Of a DNA stretch of 14,038 nucleotides, positions 7,500 through 14,038 are shown one piece after another. A program made the translations under genes and the position numbers. The stretch is from contig DATIBC010000061.1 in the NCBI GenBank assembly GCA_035457725.1, positions 1 to 14,038 on the forward strand, read 5' to 3'. This DNA comes from DATFES01 sp035457725 (GTDB lineage: Bacteria; Pseudomonadota; Alphaproteobacteria; CACIAM-22H2). Below the pieces are notes generated by a model. It did no database searches, was not told where the DNA came from, and worked only from the letters and a program-made list of their open reading frames with translations. Positions within the stretch are counted from its first letter, which is position 1; each line of letters opens with the position of its first letter.

Positions 7500-7529
7500 A
7501 TCATAGGTGGGGTAAGGGGGGCGTCGCAA
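7500..7529 (-). promoter_or_regulatory. putative sigma-70 promoter of ppiD
   Basis: On the reverse strand, TTGCGA (7529-7524) and TATGAT (7505-7500) are separated by 18 bases. The -10 matches the consensus at five of six positions and the -35 at four of six. Transcription would start near 7493, leaving a leader of about 36 bases before ATG 7457. The opposite strand should carry a tpiA promoter in the same 145-base gap; TTGAAA at 7533-7538 is a candidate -35, but its -10 (near 7556) is poor. Confidence 0.45.
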
Positions 7530-7602
7530 CCTTTGAAAGGCGGACCGGCGACGTGTTAGGAACCGGCGGGCGTTCGCCGCTGCCGGGAGCTGGGGAGGAG
7601 CG

Positions 7603-8358
7603 ATGGCGCGTCGCCGTTTGATCGCCGGAAACTGGAAGATGAACGGCTTGGCGCGCGATGGCCGGGCGCTCGCCGAGACGGTATCGCGGGGCGTGGCCGC
7701 GTTGGCCGAGCGCGCGCCCGATGTCGTGCTTTGCCCGCCGGCGACCATCCTTTCCGCCATCGCCTCCGTTCTAGGTCAAGGACCGGTCGCGCTTGGCGGA
7801 CAGGATTGCCATGACGAAGCCTCGGGCGCCCACACCGGCGATATCGCTGCGCTGATGCTAGCCGATGTCGGGTGCAGGTACGTTATCGTCGGCCATTCCG
7901 AGCGGCGACAGGGCCACAACGAGAATGACGCGCGCGTTCGCGCGAAGGCGAAGGCCGCGCATGAAGCGGGGCTCATCGCCATCGTCTGCATCGGCGAGAC
8001 GCTCGCTGAGCGCGATTCGGGCCGCGCCTTCGACGTGGTCCGCGGCCAGTTGGCCGGCTCGTTGCCGCTCGATGCGGGAGCTTCCAACACGGTGGTCGCC
8101 TACGAGCCAGTGTGGGCGATCGGCACTGGACGAAACGCGACCGCGGCCCAAGTGGGCGAAGCGCACGCGCTTATCCGCGGCGAGCTGACCCGGCGGGCAG
8201 GCGACGCAGGAAACGTCCGTATCCTCTATGGCGGGTCGGTCAAGGCCAGCAACGCTCAGGAGCTGCTCGCGGTCGACGATGTCGACGGCGCATTGGTCGG
8301 TGGGGCCAGTCTCAAGGCCGACGAATTTCTCGCCATCGTCCGCGCCGGGCTCTCGTAA
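7603..8358 (+). CDS. tpiA: triosephosphate isomerase
   Basis: A 251-residue cytoplasmic TIM barrel that interconverts dihydroxyacetone phosphate and glyceraldehyde 3-phosphate in glycolysis and gluconeogenesis. The N-terminal GNWKMNG gives the substrate-binding lysine K12, the electrophile is H98 in VGHSERR, and the catalytic base is E168 in AYEPVWAIGTG (166-176), where loop 6 closes over the active site. The phosphate-binding GGS is at 210-212 and GGASL at 233-237. Length is normal and no key residue is missing. A strong ribosome-binding site, GGAGG (7594-7598), lies 4 bases before ATG. secG follows after 80 bases on the same strand, a common alphaproteobacterial arrangement. Confidence 0.98.
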   Translation: MARRRLIAGNWKMNGLARDGRALAETVSRGVAALAERAPDVVLCPPATILSAIASVLGQGPVALGGQDCHDEASGAHTGDIAALMLADVGCRYVIVGHSERRQGHNENDARVRAKAKAAHEAGLIAIVCIGETLAERDSGRAFDVVRGQLAGSLPLDAGASNTVVAYEPVWAIGTGRNATAAQVGEAHALIRGELTRRAGDAGNVRILYGGSVKASNAQELLAVDDVDGALVGGASLKADEFLAIVRAGLS

Positions 8359-8438
8359 ACGATCACCGATGCCCCTAGATAAAGCCCTGCGAAGCCGCTA
8401 AAAGACCCGCCGTCGCACGTCGTCCGAAAGCCCGGCCC

Positions 8439-8759
8439 ATGATCGCAGTCTTGCTCGTCGTCCACATTCTCATCGCCATTACGCTCATCGTCGTCGTGCT
8501 GCTCCAACGCAGCGAGGGCGGCGGGCTCGGCATCGGCTCGGGCGGTGGCGGCGTCGGCGGCTTCATGACCGCGCGCGGCACGGCAAACTTGCTTACCCGG
8601 GTGACGGCGGTCCTCGCGGCGATTTTCATGGTCCTGTCGCTGGTGTTGTCGATCCTGTCGGCGCGGCCGGCGACGCAGCGCTCTATCATCGACGCGCCGC
8701 CGGCCAGCCCGGGCGCGCCGACGCAACCGCAGGCGCCCGCCGCGCCGATCGCGCGTTGA
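8439..8759 (+). CDS. secG: preprotein translocase subunit SecG
   Basis: A 106-residue small subunit of the SecYEG channel. Two membrane helices are seen near residues 3-22 and 52-74, joined by the glycine-rich loop LLQRSEGGGLGIGSGGGG (21-38) that is diagnostic of the family. The loop ends in FMTARGTANLLTRVTA, which also matches SecG. The C-terminal tail from about 75 is rich in alanine and proline (PPASPGAPTQPQAPAAP), as often seen in alphaproteobacterial SecG. No good ribosome-binding site is visible. The 80-base gap after tpiA holds no clear promoter or terminator. Confidence 0.95.
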   Translation: MIAVLLVVHILIAITLIVVVLLQRSEGGGLGIGSGGGGVGGFMTARGTANLLTRVTAVLAAIFMVLSLVLSILSARPATQRSIIDAPPASPGAPTQPQAPAAPIAR

Positions 8760-8817
8760 GGGCGCCGGCGCGCCTCGTTTTCGCTGCTGCCGGTCCCCTC
8801 CCGAGTCGCTGCCCCGG

Positions 8818-8835
8818 GTCAACCTAAAAGTTGAC
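8818..8835. promoter_or_regulatory. inverted repeat upstream of pyrG, possible operator
   Basis: A perfect 6-base inverted repeat, GTCAAC (8818-8823) and GTTGAC (8830-8835), with an A-rich 6-base spacer (CTAAAA). It lies about 48 bases upstream of the pyrG start in the 123-base secG-pyrG gap. The right arm contains TTGAC, which could be a -35 element, but no matching -10 follows at 16-18 bases. Binding protein unknown. Confidence 0.3.
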
Positions 8836-8882
8836 GTGCTTTCGCTTGGGGCGGCTTGCGGCATGTTGTATGGTGAGGGTCC

Positions 8883-10514
8883 ATGACGCGGTTTATCTTC
8901 ATCACCGGCGGCGTGGTCTCCTCACTTGGCAAGGGTCTAGCGTCGGCGGCGCTCGGAGCGCTGCTCCAGGCGCGCGGTTACAAGGTGCGCCTGCGCAAGC
9001 TCGACCCCTATCTCAACGTCGATCCCGGGACGATGAGTCCTTATCAGCACGGCGAAGTCTACGTCACCGACGACGGCGCGGAAACCGATCTCGATCTTGG
9101 GCATTACGAGCGGTTCACCGGCGTCGCCTCGCGGCAATCGGACAACATCACGACCGGCCGCATCTACTCCTCGGTGCTGGCCAAGGAACGCCGCGGCGAT
9201 TATCTCGGCGCGACCGTGCAGGTGATCCCGCACGTCACCGACGAGATCAAGGAATTCATTCGCGCCGAATGCGATGACGCCGATTTCCTGCTTTGCGAGA
9301 TCGGCGGCACGGTCGGCGATATCGAGAGCCTGCCGTTTCTCGAAGCGATCCGACAGATGGGCAACGAGCTCGGCCGCGAGCGCGCCTTGTTCATCCATTT
9401 GACGCTCGTGCCGTGGATCCCGTCGGCAGGCGAGCTCAAAACCAAGCCGACGCAGCACTCAGTCAAGGAGCTCCAGGCGCAGGGCATCCAACCCGACATC
9501 CTGCTATGCCGCTGCGATCGCGAGATCCCGGCGGCGGCGCGCAGGAAGATCGCGCTGTTCTGCAATCTGCGCGAAGAGGCGGTGATTCCGGCGCTCGACG
9601 CCGCGACGATCTACGAGGTGCCGGTCAAGTACCATGCGCAGGGGTTCGATCGCGAGGTACTGCGGCACTTCCAGATGGACGCGCGCGGCGAGCCCGACCT
9701 CTCGCGGTGGACCGAGATCGTCCGGCGCGTCACCGGCCCCGAAGGCGAAGTGCATATCGCCATCGTCGGCAAGTACACCAACCTGCTCGACGCCTATAAA
9801 TCACTTGCCGAGGCGCTGGCCCATGGCGGCATCGCCAACAATGTGCGGGTGCGGCTGAACTGGGTCGAGGCCGAACAGTTCGAGCGCGGCAACGGCGCTT
9901 TCGAGCAGTTGGCGAGCGCGCACGCGATCCTCGTGCCCGGCGGCTTCGGCGAGCGCGGTGCCGAGGGAAAGATCAACGCCGTGCGCTACGCGCGCGAGCG
10001 CAAGGTGCCGTATTTCGGCATTTGCTTTGGCATGCAGATGGCGGTGATCGAGGCGACGCGCCATCTCGTCGGGATCGAGCAAGCCAACAGCACCGAGTTC
10101 GGACCGACGCCCGAGCCGGTGGTCGGCCTGCTCACCGAGTGGACGCGCGGCAACGCGCTCGAACGCCGCACGATTGGCGACAATCTTGGCGGCACGATGC
10201 GGCTCGGCGCATACGACTGCCTGCTTAAGCCCGGAAGCCGGGTCGAAGCGATCTACGGCAAGAAAACGATCCGTGAGCGGCACCGGCACCGCTATGAGGT
10301 GAACATCAACTACAAGCAACCGCTCGAAAACGCCGGCGTGGTGTTCTCTGGCATGTCGCCCGACGGCCAGCTTCCCGAGATCATCGAGATCCCCGAACAT
10401 CCGTGGTTTGTCGGCGTACAGTTCCACCCCGAGCTGCGCTCGAAGCCGTTCGACCCCCATCCGCTGTTCACTTCGTTCGTCAAGGCGGCGGTTGAGCACA
10501 GCCGGCTGGTGTAG
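8883..10514 (+). CDS. pyrG: CTP synthase
   Basis: A 543-residue cytoplasmic enzyme that makes CTP from UTP, ATP and glutamine, the last step of pyrimidine nucleotide synthesis. The N-terminal synthetase domain starts with FITGGVVSSLGKGL, giving the ATP loop with K17. The Mg2+/nucleotide residues are D71 (TDLDLGHYERF) and E139 (CEIGGTVGDIE). The C-terminal class I glutaminase domain starts at about 290. Its triad is C381 (GICFGMQ) with H515 and E517 (VQFHPE), and the oxyanion region is PGGFGERG (352-359). The protein is complete and of normal length. ATG 8883 has a weak GAGGG at 8875-8879 and gives the standard N-terminus. In this region pyrG is followed by kdsA, a frequent alphaproteobacterial order; CTP is later needed to activate Kdo. 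Confidence 0.98.
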   Translation: MTRFIFITGGVVSSLGKGLASAALGALLQARGYKVRLRKLDPYLNVDPGTMSPYQHGEVYVTDDGAETDLDLGHYERFTGVASRQSDNITTGRIYSSVLAKERRGDYLGATVQVIPHVTDEIKEFIRAECDDADFLLCEIGGTVGDIESLPFLEAIRQMGNELGRERALFIHLTLVPWIPSAGELKTKPTQHSVKELQAQGIQPDILLCRCDREIPAAARRKIALFCNLREEAVIPALDAATIYEVPVKYHAQGFDREVLRHFQMDARGEPDLSRWTEIVRRVTGPEGEVHIAIVGKYTNLLDAYKSLAEALAHGGIANNVRVRLNWVEAEQFERGNGAFEQLASAHAILVPGGFGERGAEGKINAVRYARERKVPYFGICFGMQMAVIEATRHLVGIEQANSTEFGPTPEPVVGLLTEWTRGNALERRTIGDNLGGTMRLGAYDCLLKPGSRVEAIYGKKTIRERHRHRYEVNINYKQPLENAGVVFSGMSPDGQLPEIIEIPEHPWFVGVQFHPELRSKPFDPHPLFTSFVKAAVEHSRLV

Positions 10515-10520
10515 CGTCCC

Positions 10521-10554
10521 GATCTCGCCCGTCGACCAGCTTGGGGCGAGAATC
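10521..10554 (+). terminator. hairpin downstream of pyrG, possible terminator or processing site
   Basis: Starting 6 bases after the pyrG stop, GAT plus CTCGCCC (10521-10530) can pair with GGGCGAG, a bulged A, and ATC (10544-10554). This gives about ten base pairs around a 13-base loop. It has the position of a terminator but lacks a following run of T (the next bases are ACCGCATG), so it may instead stabilise or process the pyrG-kdsA message. Only the base pairing is directly seen. Confidence 0.45.
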
Positions 10555-10564
10555 ACCGCATGCG

Positions 10565-10594
10565 CTTCATCCCGAGCCCATCGAAGGGTGAGGC
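10565..10594. repeat. REP-like intergenic repeat
   Basis: The stretch CTTCATCCCGAGCCC followed by ATCGAAGGGTGAGGC closely resembles the short dispersed intergenic element with arms like CATCCTGAG and CGAAGGATGAGG that I recall from many alphaproteobacterial genomes. The arms CATCCC and GGGTG can pair with one bulge. It lies between the pyrG hairpin and the kdsA start. Only one copy is in this window, so the dispersed nature is from memory of related genomes and not shown here. Confidence 0.5.
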
Positions 10595-10616
10595 TCGATC
10601 TGCAAGGCAGAGAAAT

Positions 10617-11462
10617 ATGCCCACTCCGCGCCACGTCAATGTCGGCAACATCACCATCGGCAACGATCGGCCGTTCGCGCTGATCGCCGGCCCTTGCCAG
10701 CTCGAAAGCCGCGCGCACGCACTCGAAATGAGCCACGCGCTGGTCGAGCTCACCGGCAAGCTCGGCGTGCCGCTCATCTACAAAACCTCGTTCGACAAGG
10801 CGAACCGCACCTCGATCGACACCGCGCGCGGGCTTGGGCTCAACAAGAGTCTGCCGATCCTGGTCGAGATACGCGAAAAATGGGGTTGCCCGGTGTTGAC
10901 CGACGTGCACGAACCCGGCCAATGCGCGCCGACCGCCGAGGCGGTCGACGTGCTGCAAATCCCGGCCTTCCTGTGCCGTCAGACCGATCTGCTGTTGGCC
11001 GCCGGCCGCACCGGGAGGGCGATCAACGTCAAAAAGGGCCAGTTCCTGGCTCCGTGGGACATGAAGAACGTCGCCGCAAAAATTGCCAGCACCGGCAACG
11101 AAAACATCCTGCTGTGCGAACGCGGCGTGTCGTTCGGCTACAACACGCTGATCGCCGACATGCGGGCGCTTCCGGTGATGGCCGAGACCGGATACCCGGT
11201 GGTCTTCGACGCCACGCACTCGGTGCAGCAACCGGGCGGCCAGGGGACGCGCAGCGGCGGCCAGCGCGAGTTCGTGCCAGTGCTGGCGCGCGCGGCGCTC
11301 GCGGTGGGCGTCGCCGCGGTGTTCATGGAGACCCACCAGGACCCCGACAACGCGCCCTCCGACGGGCCGAACATGGTACGGCTCAAGGACATGCCTGAGT
11401 TGCTCGCGACGATGCAGGAGTTCGACCGCCTAGCCAAGGCGAAGCCGCTGACGATCAATTAG
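10617..11462 (+). CDS. kdsA: 3-deoxy-D-manno-octulosonate 8-phosphate synthase, metal-dependent type
   Basis: A 281-residue cytoplasmic TIM-barrel enzyme that condenses phosphoenolpyruvate with arabinose 5-phosphate to Kdo 8-phosphate, the precursor of the lipopolysaccharide inner-core sugar. Diagnostic stretches are IAGPCQLESR (23-32), YKTSFDKANRTS (55-66), the IPAFLCRQTDLL region (115-126), NVKKGQFLAPWD (137-148) and DATHSVQQPGG (198-208). Four residues line up with the metal ligands of the metal-dependent class: C27, H201, E238 and D249. The metal-independent class has asparagine in place of the first. ATG 10617 gives the usual length; the in-frame ATG at 10560 would add 19 residues coded by the REP-like repeat and is unlikely. 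The ribosome-binding site is weak (AAGG at 10604-10607). Confidence 0.96.
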   Translation: MPTPRHVNVGNITIGNDRPFALIAGPCQLESRAHALEMSHALVELTGKLGVPLIYKTSFDKANRTSIDTARGLGLNKSLPILVEIREKWGCPVLTDVHEPGQCAPTAEAVDVLQIPAFLCRQTDLLLAAGRTGRAINVKKGQFLAPWDMKNVAAKIASTGNENILLCERGVSFGYNTLIADMRALPVMAETGYPVVFDATHSVQQPGGQGTRSGGQREFVPVLARAALAVGVAAVFMETHQDPDNAPSDGPNMVRLKDMPELLATMQEFDRLAKAKPLTIN

Positions 11463-11473
11463 CGACGCGAACC

Positions 11474-12190
11474 ATGAGCAGCGCCCCGACGGTCCGCGCT
11501 CTTATCTTCGACGTCTTCGGCACCTGCGTCGACTGGCGTTCAGGTGTGATCCGGGACGGCGAAGCGCTTGGCGCACGGCTCGGGGTCAAGCTCGACTGGG
11601 CGGCGTTCGCCGATGCGTGGCGGGCGAATTATCAGCCATCGATGGAGGAAGTCCGCTCGGGGCACCGGCCTTGGACGGTCCTCGATGTGCTACACCGCGA
11701 GACCCTCGATGGCCTGCTCGGGCGGTTCGGCGTCACGGGTTTGAGCGAAAGCGATATCGATGCATTCAACCGCGTTTGGCACCGCCTCGATCCATGGCCC
11801 GACGTGGTGCCAGGCCTGACGCGACTCAAGGCGAAATACATCATCGGGCCGCTGTCGAACGGCAATTTCGCGCTACTCACCAACATGGCCAAACGCGCCG
11901 GCCTGCCGTGGGACGTCAATCTATCGTGCGAAGTGATGCGTGCCTACAAGCCTCTGCCGGCCAGTTACGAGGGCGCGGTGCGGCTTCTCGGGTTGGCGCT
12001 GGAGCAGGTGATGATGGTCGCCGCGCACAATGACGACTTGCGCGCGGCGCACGCGCTCGGTTTGCGCACGGCGTTCGTAGCGCGTCCGCGCGAACACGGA
12101 CCGCGGCAGACCAGGGATCTCGCGCCGGAGCAAGCGTGGGATATCGTCGCTGGCGATTTTCTTGAGCTTGCCGATAGGCTTGGGGCTTGA
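11474..12190 (+). CDS. HAD-superfamily hydrolase, haloacid dehalogenase type II-like
   Basis: A 238-residue cytoplasmic hydrolase of the haloacid dehalogenase superfamily. Motif I is FDVFGTCVDW (12-21) with nucleophile D13; the VFGT form is typical of the L-2-haloacid dehalogenase type. Motif II is LSNGN (127-131), motif III includes K159 in AYKP, and motif IV is AHNDDLRAAHALG (184-196) with D187/D188. Residues 30-105 form the helical cap. The set is that of type II haloacid dehalogenases, but many such genes act on other small substrates, so dehalogenation is unproven. It starts 11 bases after kdsA and is probably co-transcribed. It should not be confused with KdsC, the Kdo 8-phosphate phosphatase, which is shorter, lacks a cap and has different motifs. 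No clear ribosome-binding site is visible. Confidence 0.87.
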   Translation: MSSAPTVRALIFDVFGTCVDWRSGVIRDGEALGARLGVKLDWAAFADAWRANYQPSMEEVRSGHRPWTVLDVLHRETLDGLLGRFGVTGLSESDIDAFNRVWHRLDPWPDVVPGLTRLKAKYIIGPLSNGNFALLTNMAKRAGLPWDVNLSCEVMRAYKPLPASYEGAVRLLGLALEQVMMVAAHNDDLRAAHALGLRTAFVARPREHGPRQTRDLAPEQAWDIVAGDFLELADRLGA

Positions 12191-12241
12191 TCCAGCCTCG
12201 GACGATTGACACTGGTAAGGACTTCGAAATGGTTTAACGGC

Positions 12242-12754
12242 ATGTTCGCGGGTACGATGGCGCGACCCAAGATTGAAACCATCAGCGATCCCGTTAACGC
12301 GCCGGTGGACGAGCCGCCGGCCGGCTGCCACCCCAAGATCTTGCGGCTTTTCCGCTGTTGGCAGCAGATGCGCGGCAACCGCGAAATGCCCGCACGGGCC
12401 GATTTCGACCCACTCGGAATGCCTGACCTACTGCCGTACATTTTTTTGATCGACGTGCCGGCCGACGGCGGGCCCCTGGTCTATCGCCTGGTCGGAACGG
12501 CGATCGTGAGCCTGTTCGGCCAGGAAATGACCGGTCAGCCGGTCGGCGCCGGAACCCTGCCGCGCTATCGCGCGGAGGTCCTGCAGCGCTATCGGCGCAT
12601 CATCGCCGCGCGTCGCCCGTTCTTCCAGTACGCGCAGCTCCGCGAGTTGACCAACGATTTCACCCATGTCGAGCGCCTGATCCTGCCGCTCTGCAATGGC
12701 AAGAGGGTCGATATGCTCCTCGGCATGACGGTCGAGCGCGTCGATCGACGCTGA
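12242..12754 (+). CDS. PAS_5-type domain protein of unknown function
   Basis: A protein of 170 residues from this start. Residues 31-165 resemble the PAS_5 family found mainly in alphaproteobacteria: an opening helix (ILRLFRCWQQMRG), then REMPARADFDPLGMPDLLPYIFLIDV (47-72), YRLVGTAIVSLFGQEMTG (81-98) and a C-terminal strand pair (ERLILPLCNGKRVDMLLGM). There is no output domain, membrane segment or DNA-binding motif, so it may be a stand-alone sensor or adaptor; its partner is unknown. The start is uncertain. ATG 12242 and ATG 12257 are both reasonable, and a TTG at 12206 is also in frame, but none has a good ribosome-binding site and the conserved domain begins later. It lies between a HAD hydrolase gene and eno, on the same strand. 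Confidence 0.75.
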   Translation: MFAGTMARPKIETISDPVNAPVDEPPAGCHPKILRLFRCWQQMRGNREMPARADFDPLGMPDLLPYIFLIDVPADGGPLVYRLVGTAIVSLFGQEMTGQPVGAGTLPRYRAEVLQRYRRIIAARRPFFQYAQLRELTNDFTHVERLILPLCNGKRVDMLLGMTVERVDRR

Positions 12755-12814
12755 ATGCGGGCGGGCGCTAGCCAGCCGCCCGGCAATCGGCTATTCACCT
12801 TCTGCGATCGCCCC

Positions 12815-12832
12815 CGGGCCGCCATTGGCCCG
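12815..12832 (+). other. small GC hairpin in the eno leader
   Basis: CGGGCC (12815-12820) and GGCCCG (12827-12832) form a perfect 6-base-pair stem with a 6-base loop, ending 27 bases before the eno start. No T run follows on the forward strand. It could be a weak terminator for the PAS_5 gene or a leader structure of eno. In DNA this GC-rich it may also arise by chance. Confidence 0.3.
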
Positions 12833-12859
12833 CAATCCCTCGCTTCGAGACGGCGCGCC

Positions 12860-14038
12860 ATGACCGCGATAGCGAACATCCATGCCCGCGAAATCCTGGA
12901 CAGCCGGGGCAACCCGACCGTCGAGGTCGATATCACGCTCGCCACTGGCGTCGTCGGACGCGCGGCGGTGCCGTCGGGCGCCTCGACCGGCGCGCATGAG
13001 GCGGTGGAGCTGCGCGACGGCGACAAGACGCGTTACGGCGGTAAAGGCGTCCGCAAGGCGGCGAATGCGGTCAACGGCGAGATATTCGATGTTCTTTCGG
13101 GCCGCGAAGTCGAGGATCAATTGGCCATCGACCGCGTCCTCGTCGAACTCGATGGCACGCCCAACAAGAGTCGGCTTGGCGCCAACGCAATCCTCGGGGT
13201 CTCGCTCGCCTGCGCCAAGGCGGCGGCGCAGCAAGCAAACCTTCCGCTGTGGCGATATGTCGGCGGGGCGCGCGCGCACGTGCTGCCGGTGCCGATGATG
13301 AACATCGTCAACGGCGGAGCGCACGCCGACAATCCGATCGACATCCAGGAGTTCATGGTGATGCCGGTCGGTGCCGCGACGCTGGCGGACGCGGTCCGCG
13401 TCGGCGCCGAGGTGTTCCACGCTCTAAAGAAGCGGCTGGCCGAGGCGGGCCATGCGACGAACGTCGGCGACGAGGGCGGTTTCGCGCCCAACCTGCGCAG
13501 CGCCGACGAGGCGCTCGCTTTTATCGTCAAGGCGATCGAAGCGGCAGGATACAAACCGGGCGGCGACGTGGTCCTCGCGCTCGACGCGGCGTCGACGGAG
13601 TTTTTCAAGGGCGGCAAGTACGCCATGGCAGGCGAGGGCAGGACGCTCGACGCTGGCGGCATGGTGAAGTTCTATCAAGATCTCTGCGCGCGCTATCCAA
13701 TCGTTTCGATCGAGGACGGTATGGCGGAAGACGACTGGGCCGGCTGGAGGGCGCTCACCGAAGCGCTAGGCCGCAAGATCCAGCTTGTCGGCGACGACCT
13801 GTTTGTGACCAATGTCAAGCGACTGGCCGACGGCATCGCCAAGGGAATCGCCAACTCGATTCTCGTCAAGGTCAACCAGATCGGCACGCTCTCCGAAACC
13901 CTCGAGACGGTCGAGATGGCGCAGCGCGCCGATTACACGGCGGTGATTTCGCACCGCTCGGGCGAGACCGAGGATACGACCATCGCCGATCTCGCGGTCG
14001 CCACCAACGCCGGATTGATCAAGACCGGCTCGCTGTCG
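12860..14038 (+). CDS. eno: enolase (3' end outside window)
   Basis: The first 393 residues of a protein of about 425, open to the right edge. Enolase converts 2-phosphoglycerate to phosphoenolpyruvate in the cytoplasm. The opening IHAREILDSRGNPTVEVD (7-24) and the mobile loop PSGASTG (38-44) are standard. Catalytic residues are in place: H155 (NGGAHADN), E164, E205 (GDEGGFAPN) and K337 (LVKVNQIGT). The Mg2+ ligands are D242 (LALDAAS), E285 (SIEDGM) and D312 (GDDLFVTN). SHRSGETED (364-372) and IKTGS (387-391) complete the active site. Only the last 30 or so residues are missing. ATG 12860 has no clear ribosome-binding site but gives the typical N-terminus. The phosphoenolpyruvate it makes is also a substrate of KdsA, encoded upstream. 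Confidence 0.97.
   Translation, partial: MTAIANIHAREILDSRGNPTVEVDITLATGVVGRAAVPSGASTGAHEAVELRDGDKTRYGGKGVRKAANAVNGEIFDVLSGREVEDQLAIDRVLVELDGTPNKSRLGANAILGVSLACAKAAAQQANLPLWRYVGGARAHVLPVPMMNIVNGGAHADNPIDIQEFMVMPVGAATLADAVRVGAEVFHALKKRLAEAGHATNVGDEGGFAPNLRSADEALAFIVKAIEAAGYKPGGDVVLALDAASTEFFKGGKYAMAGEGRTLDAGGMVKFYQDLCARYPIVSIEDGMAEDDWAGWRALTEALGRKIQLVGDDLFVTNVKRLADGIAKGIANSILVKVNQIGTLSETLETVEMAQRADYTAVISHRSGETEDTTIADLAVATNAGLIKTGSLS

Noticed and set aside
6102..7559. A 485-codon open frame on the forward strand opposite ppiD
   Set aside because: It is antisense to a clear PpiD protein in high-GC DNA, where the opposite strand is often open. Its translation is Arg/Asp/Leu-rich low-complexity sequence with no recognisable domain.
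7458..7760. A longer PpiD starting at 7760
   Set aside because: The extra 101 residues overlap tpiA and its promoter region, lack homology features and would put the membrane anchor far from the N-terminus. MLQAMRSKAAG at 7457 is the family-typical start.
9801..11336. A 511-codon open frame on the reverse strand across pyrG and kdsA
   Set aside because: It spans two unquestionable enzymes and the gap between them on the other strand, and its product is His/Arg/Ala-rich without motifs. It is a GC shadow.
11474..12190. Assignment of the hydrolase next to kdsA as KdsC (Kdo 8-phosphate phosphatase)
   Set aside because: KdsC is a capless HAD protein of about 170-190 residues. This one has a helical cap and the VFGT and HNDD motifs of the haloacid dehalogenase type II group.
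1..14038. tRNA or rRNA genes, CRISPR arrays, transposases, integrases or phage genes
   Set aside because: No such pattern was seen on either strand. The window is nearly filled by ordinary coding genes and has no regularly spaced repeats.

Overview
The window reads as chromosome of a high-GC alphaproteobacterium. The strongest pointer is the block ppiD (reverse strand) diverging from tpiA-secG-pyrG-kdsA-(two genes)-eno, whose core order is familiar from alphaproteobacterial genomes. The dense GC/CG third positions, weak or absent Shine-Dalgarno sites and a PAS_5-type protein fit the same group. I would lean to Rhodospirillales or a relative, but the genus cannot be named from the sequence alone.

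Layout. Positions 1-1218 hold the end of a polyamine/spermidine-type ABC importer: the C-terminus of a PotB-like permease, then a complete PotC-like permease. Positions 1227-2216 (reverse strand) hold two small uncharacterised envelope genes, a predicted lipoprotein and a predicted four-helix membrane protein. Positions 2307-5550 form a complete copper-efflux module: a CueR-type promoter with 19-bp spacer, copA (Cu(I) P1B-ATPase with two metal-binding domains), cueR (Cu(I)-sensing MerR-family activator) and copZ (copper chaperone). Positions 5571-7457 (reverse strand) encode a PpiD/SurA-type periplasmic folding factor. From 7603 to the right edge, housekeeping genes run in one direction: tpiA, secG, pyrG, kdsA, a HAD-family hydrolase, a PAS_5-type protein and most of eno.

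How they work together. CueR should sense Cu(I) and activate copA from the operator in front of it. CopZ should ferry Cu(I) to CopA, which exports it. tpiA and eno are glycolytic, pyrG makes CTP, and kdsA makes the Kdo precursor; CTP is also used to activate Kdo for lipopolysaccharide. secG and ppiD serve protein export and periplasmic folding.

No intergenic stretch exceeds about 150 bases. I did not find a clearly novel multi-gene system. The most interesting signals are a copA transcript that looks leaderless because the CueR-type promoter abuts the start codon, a REP-like repeat beside a strong hairpin between pyrG and kdsA, a KdsA with the residues of the metal-dependent class, and the two unassigned envelope genes.
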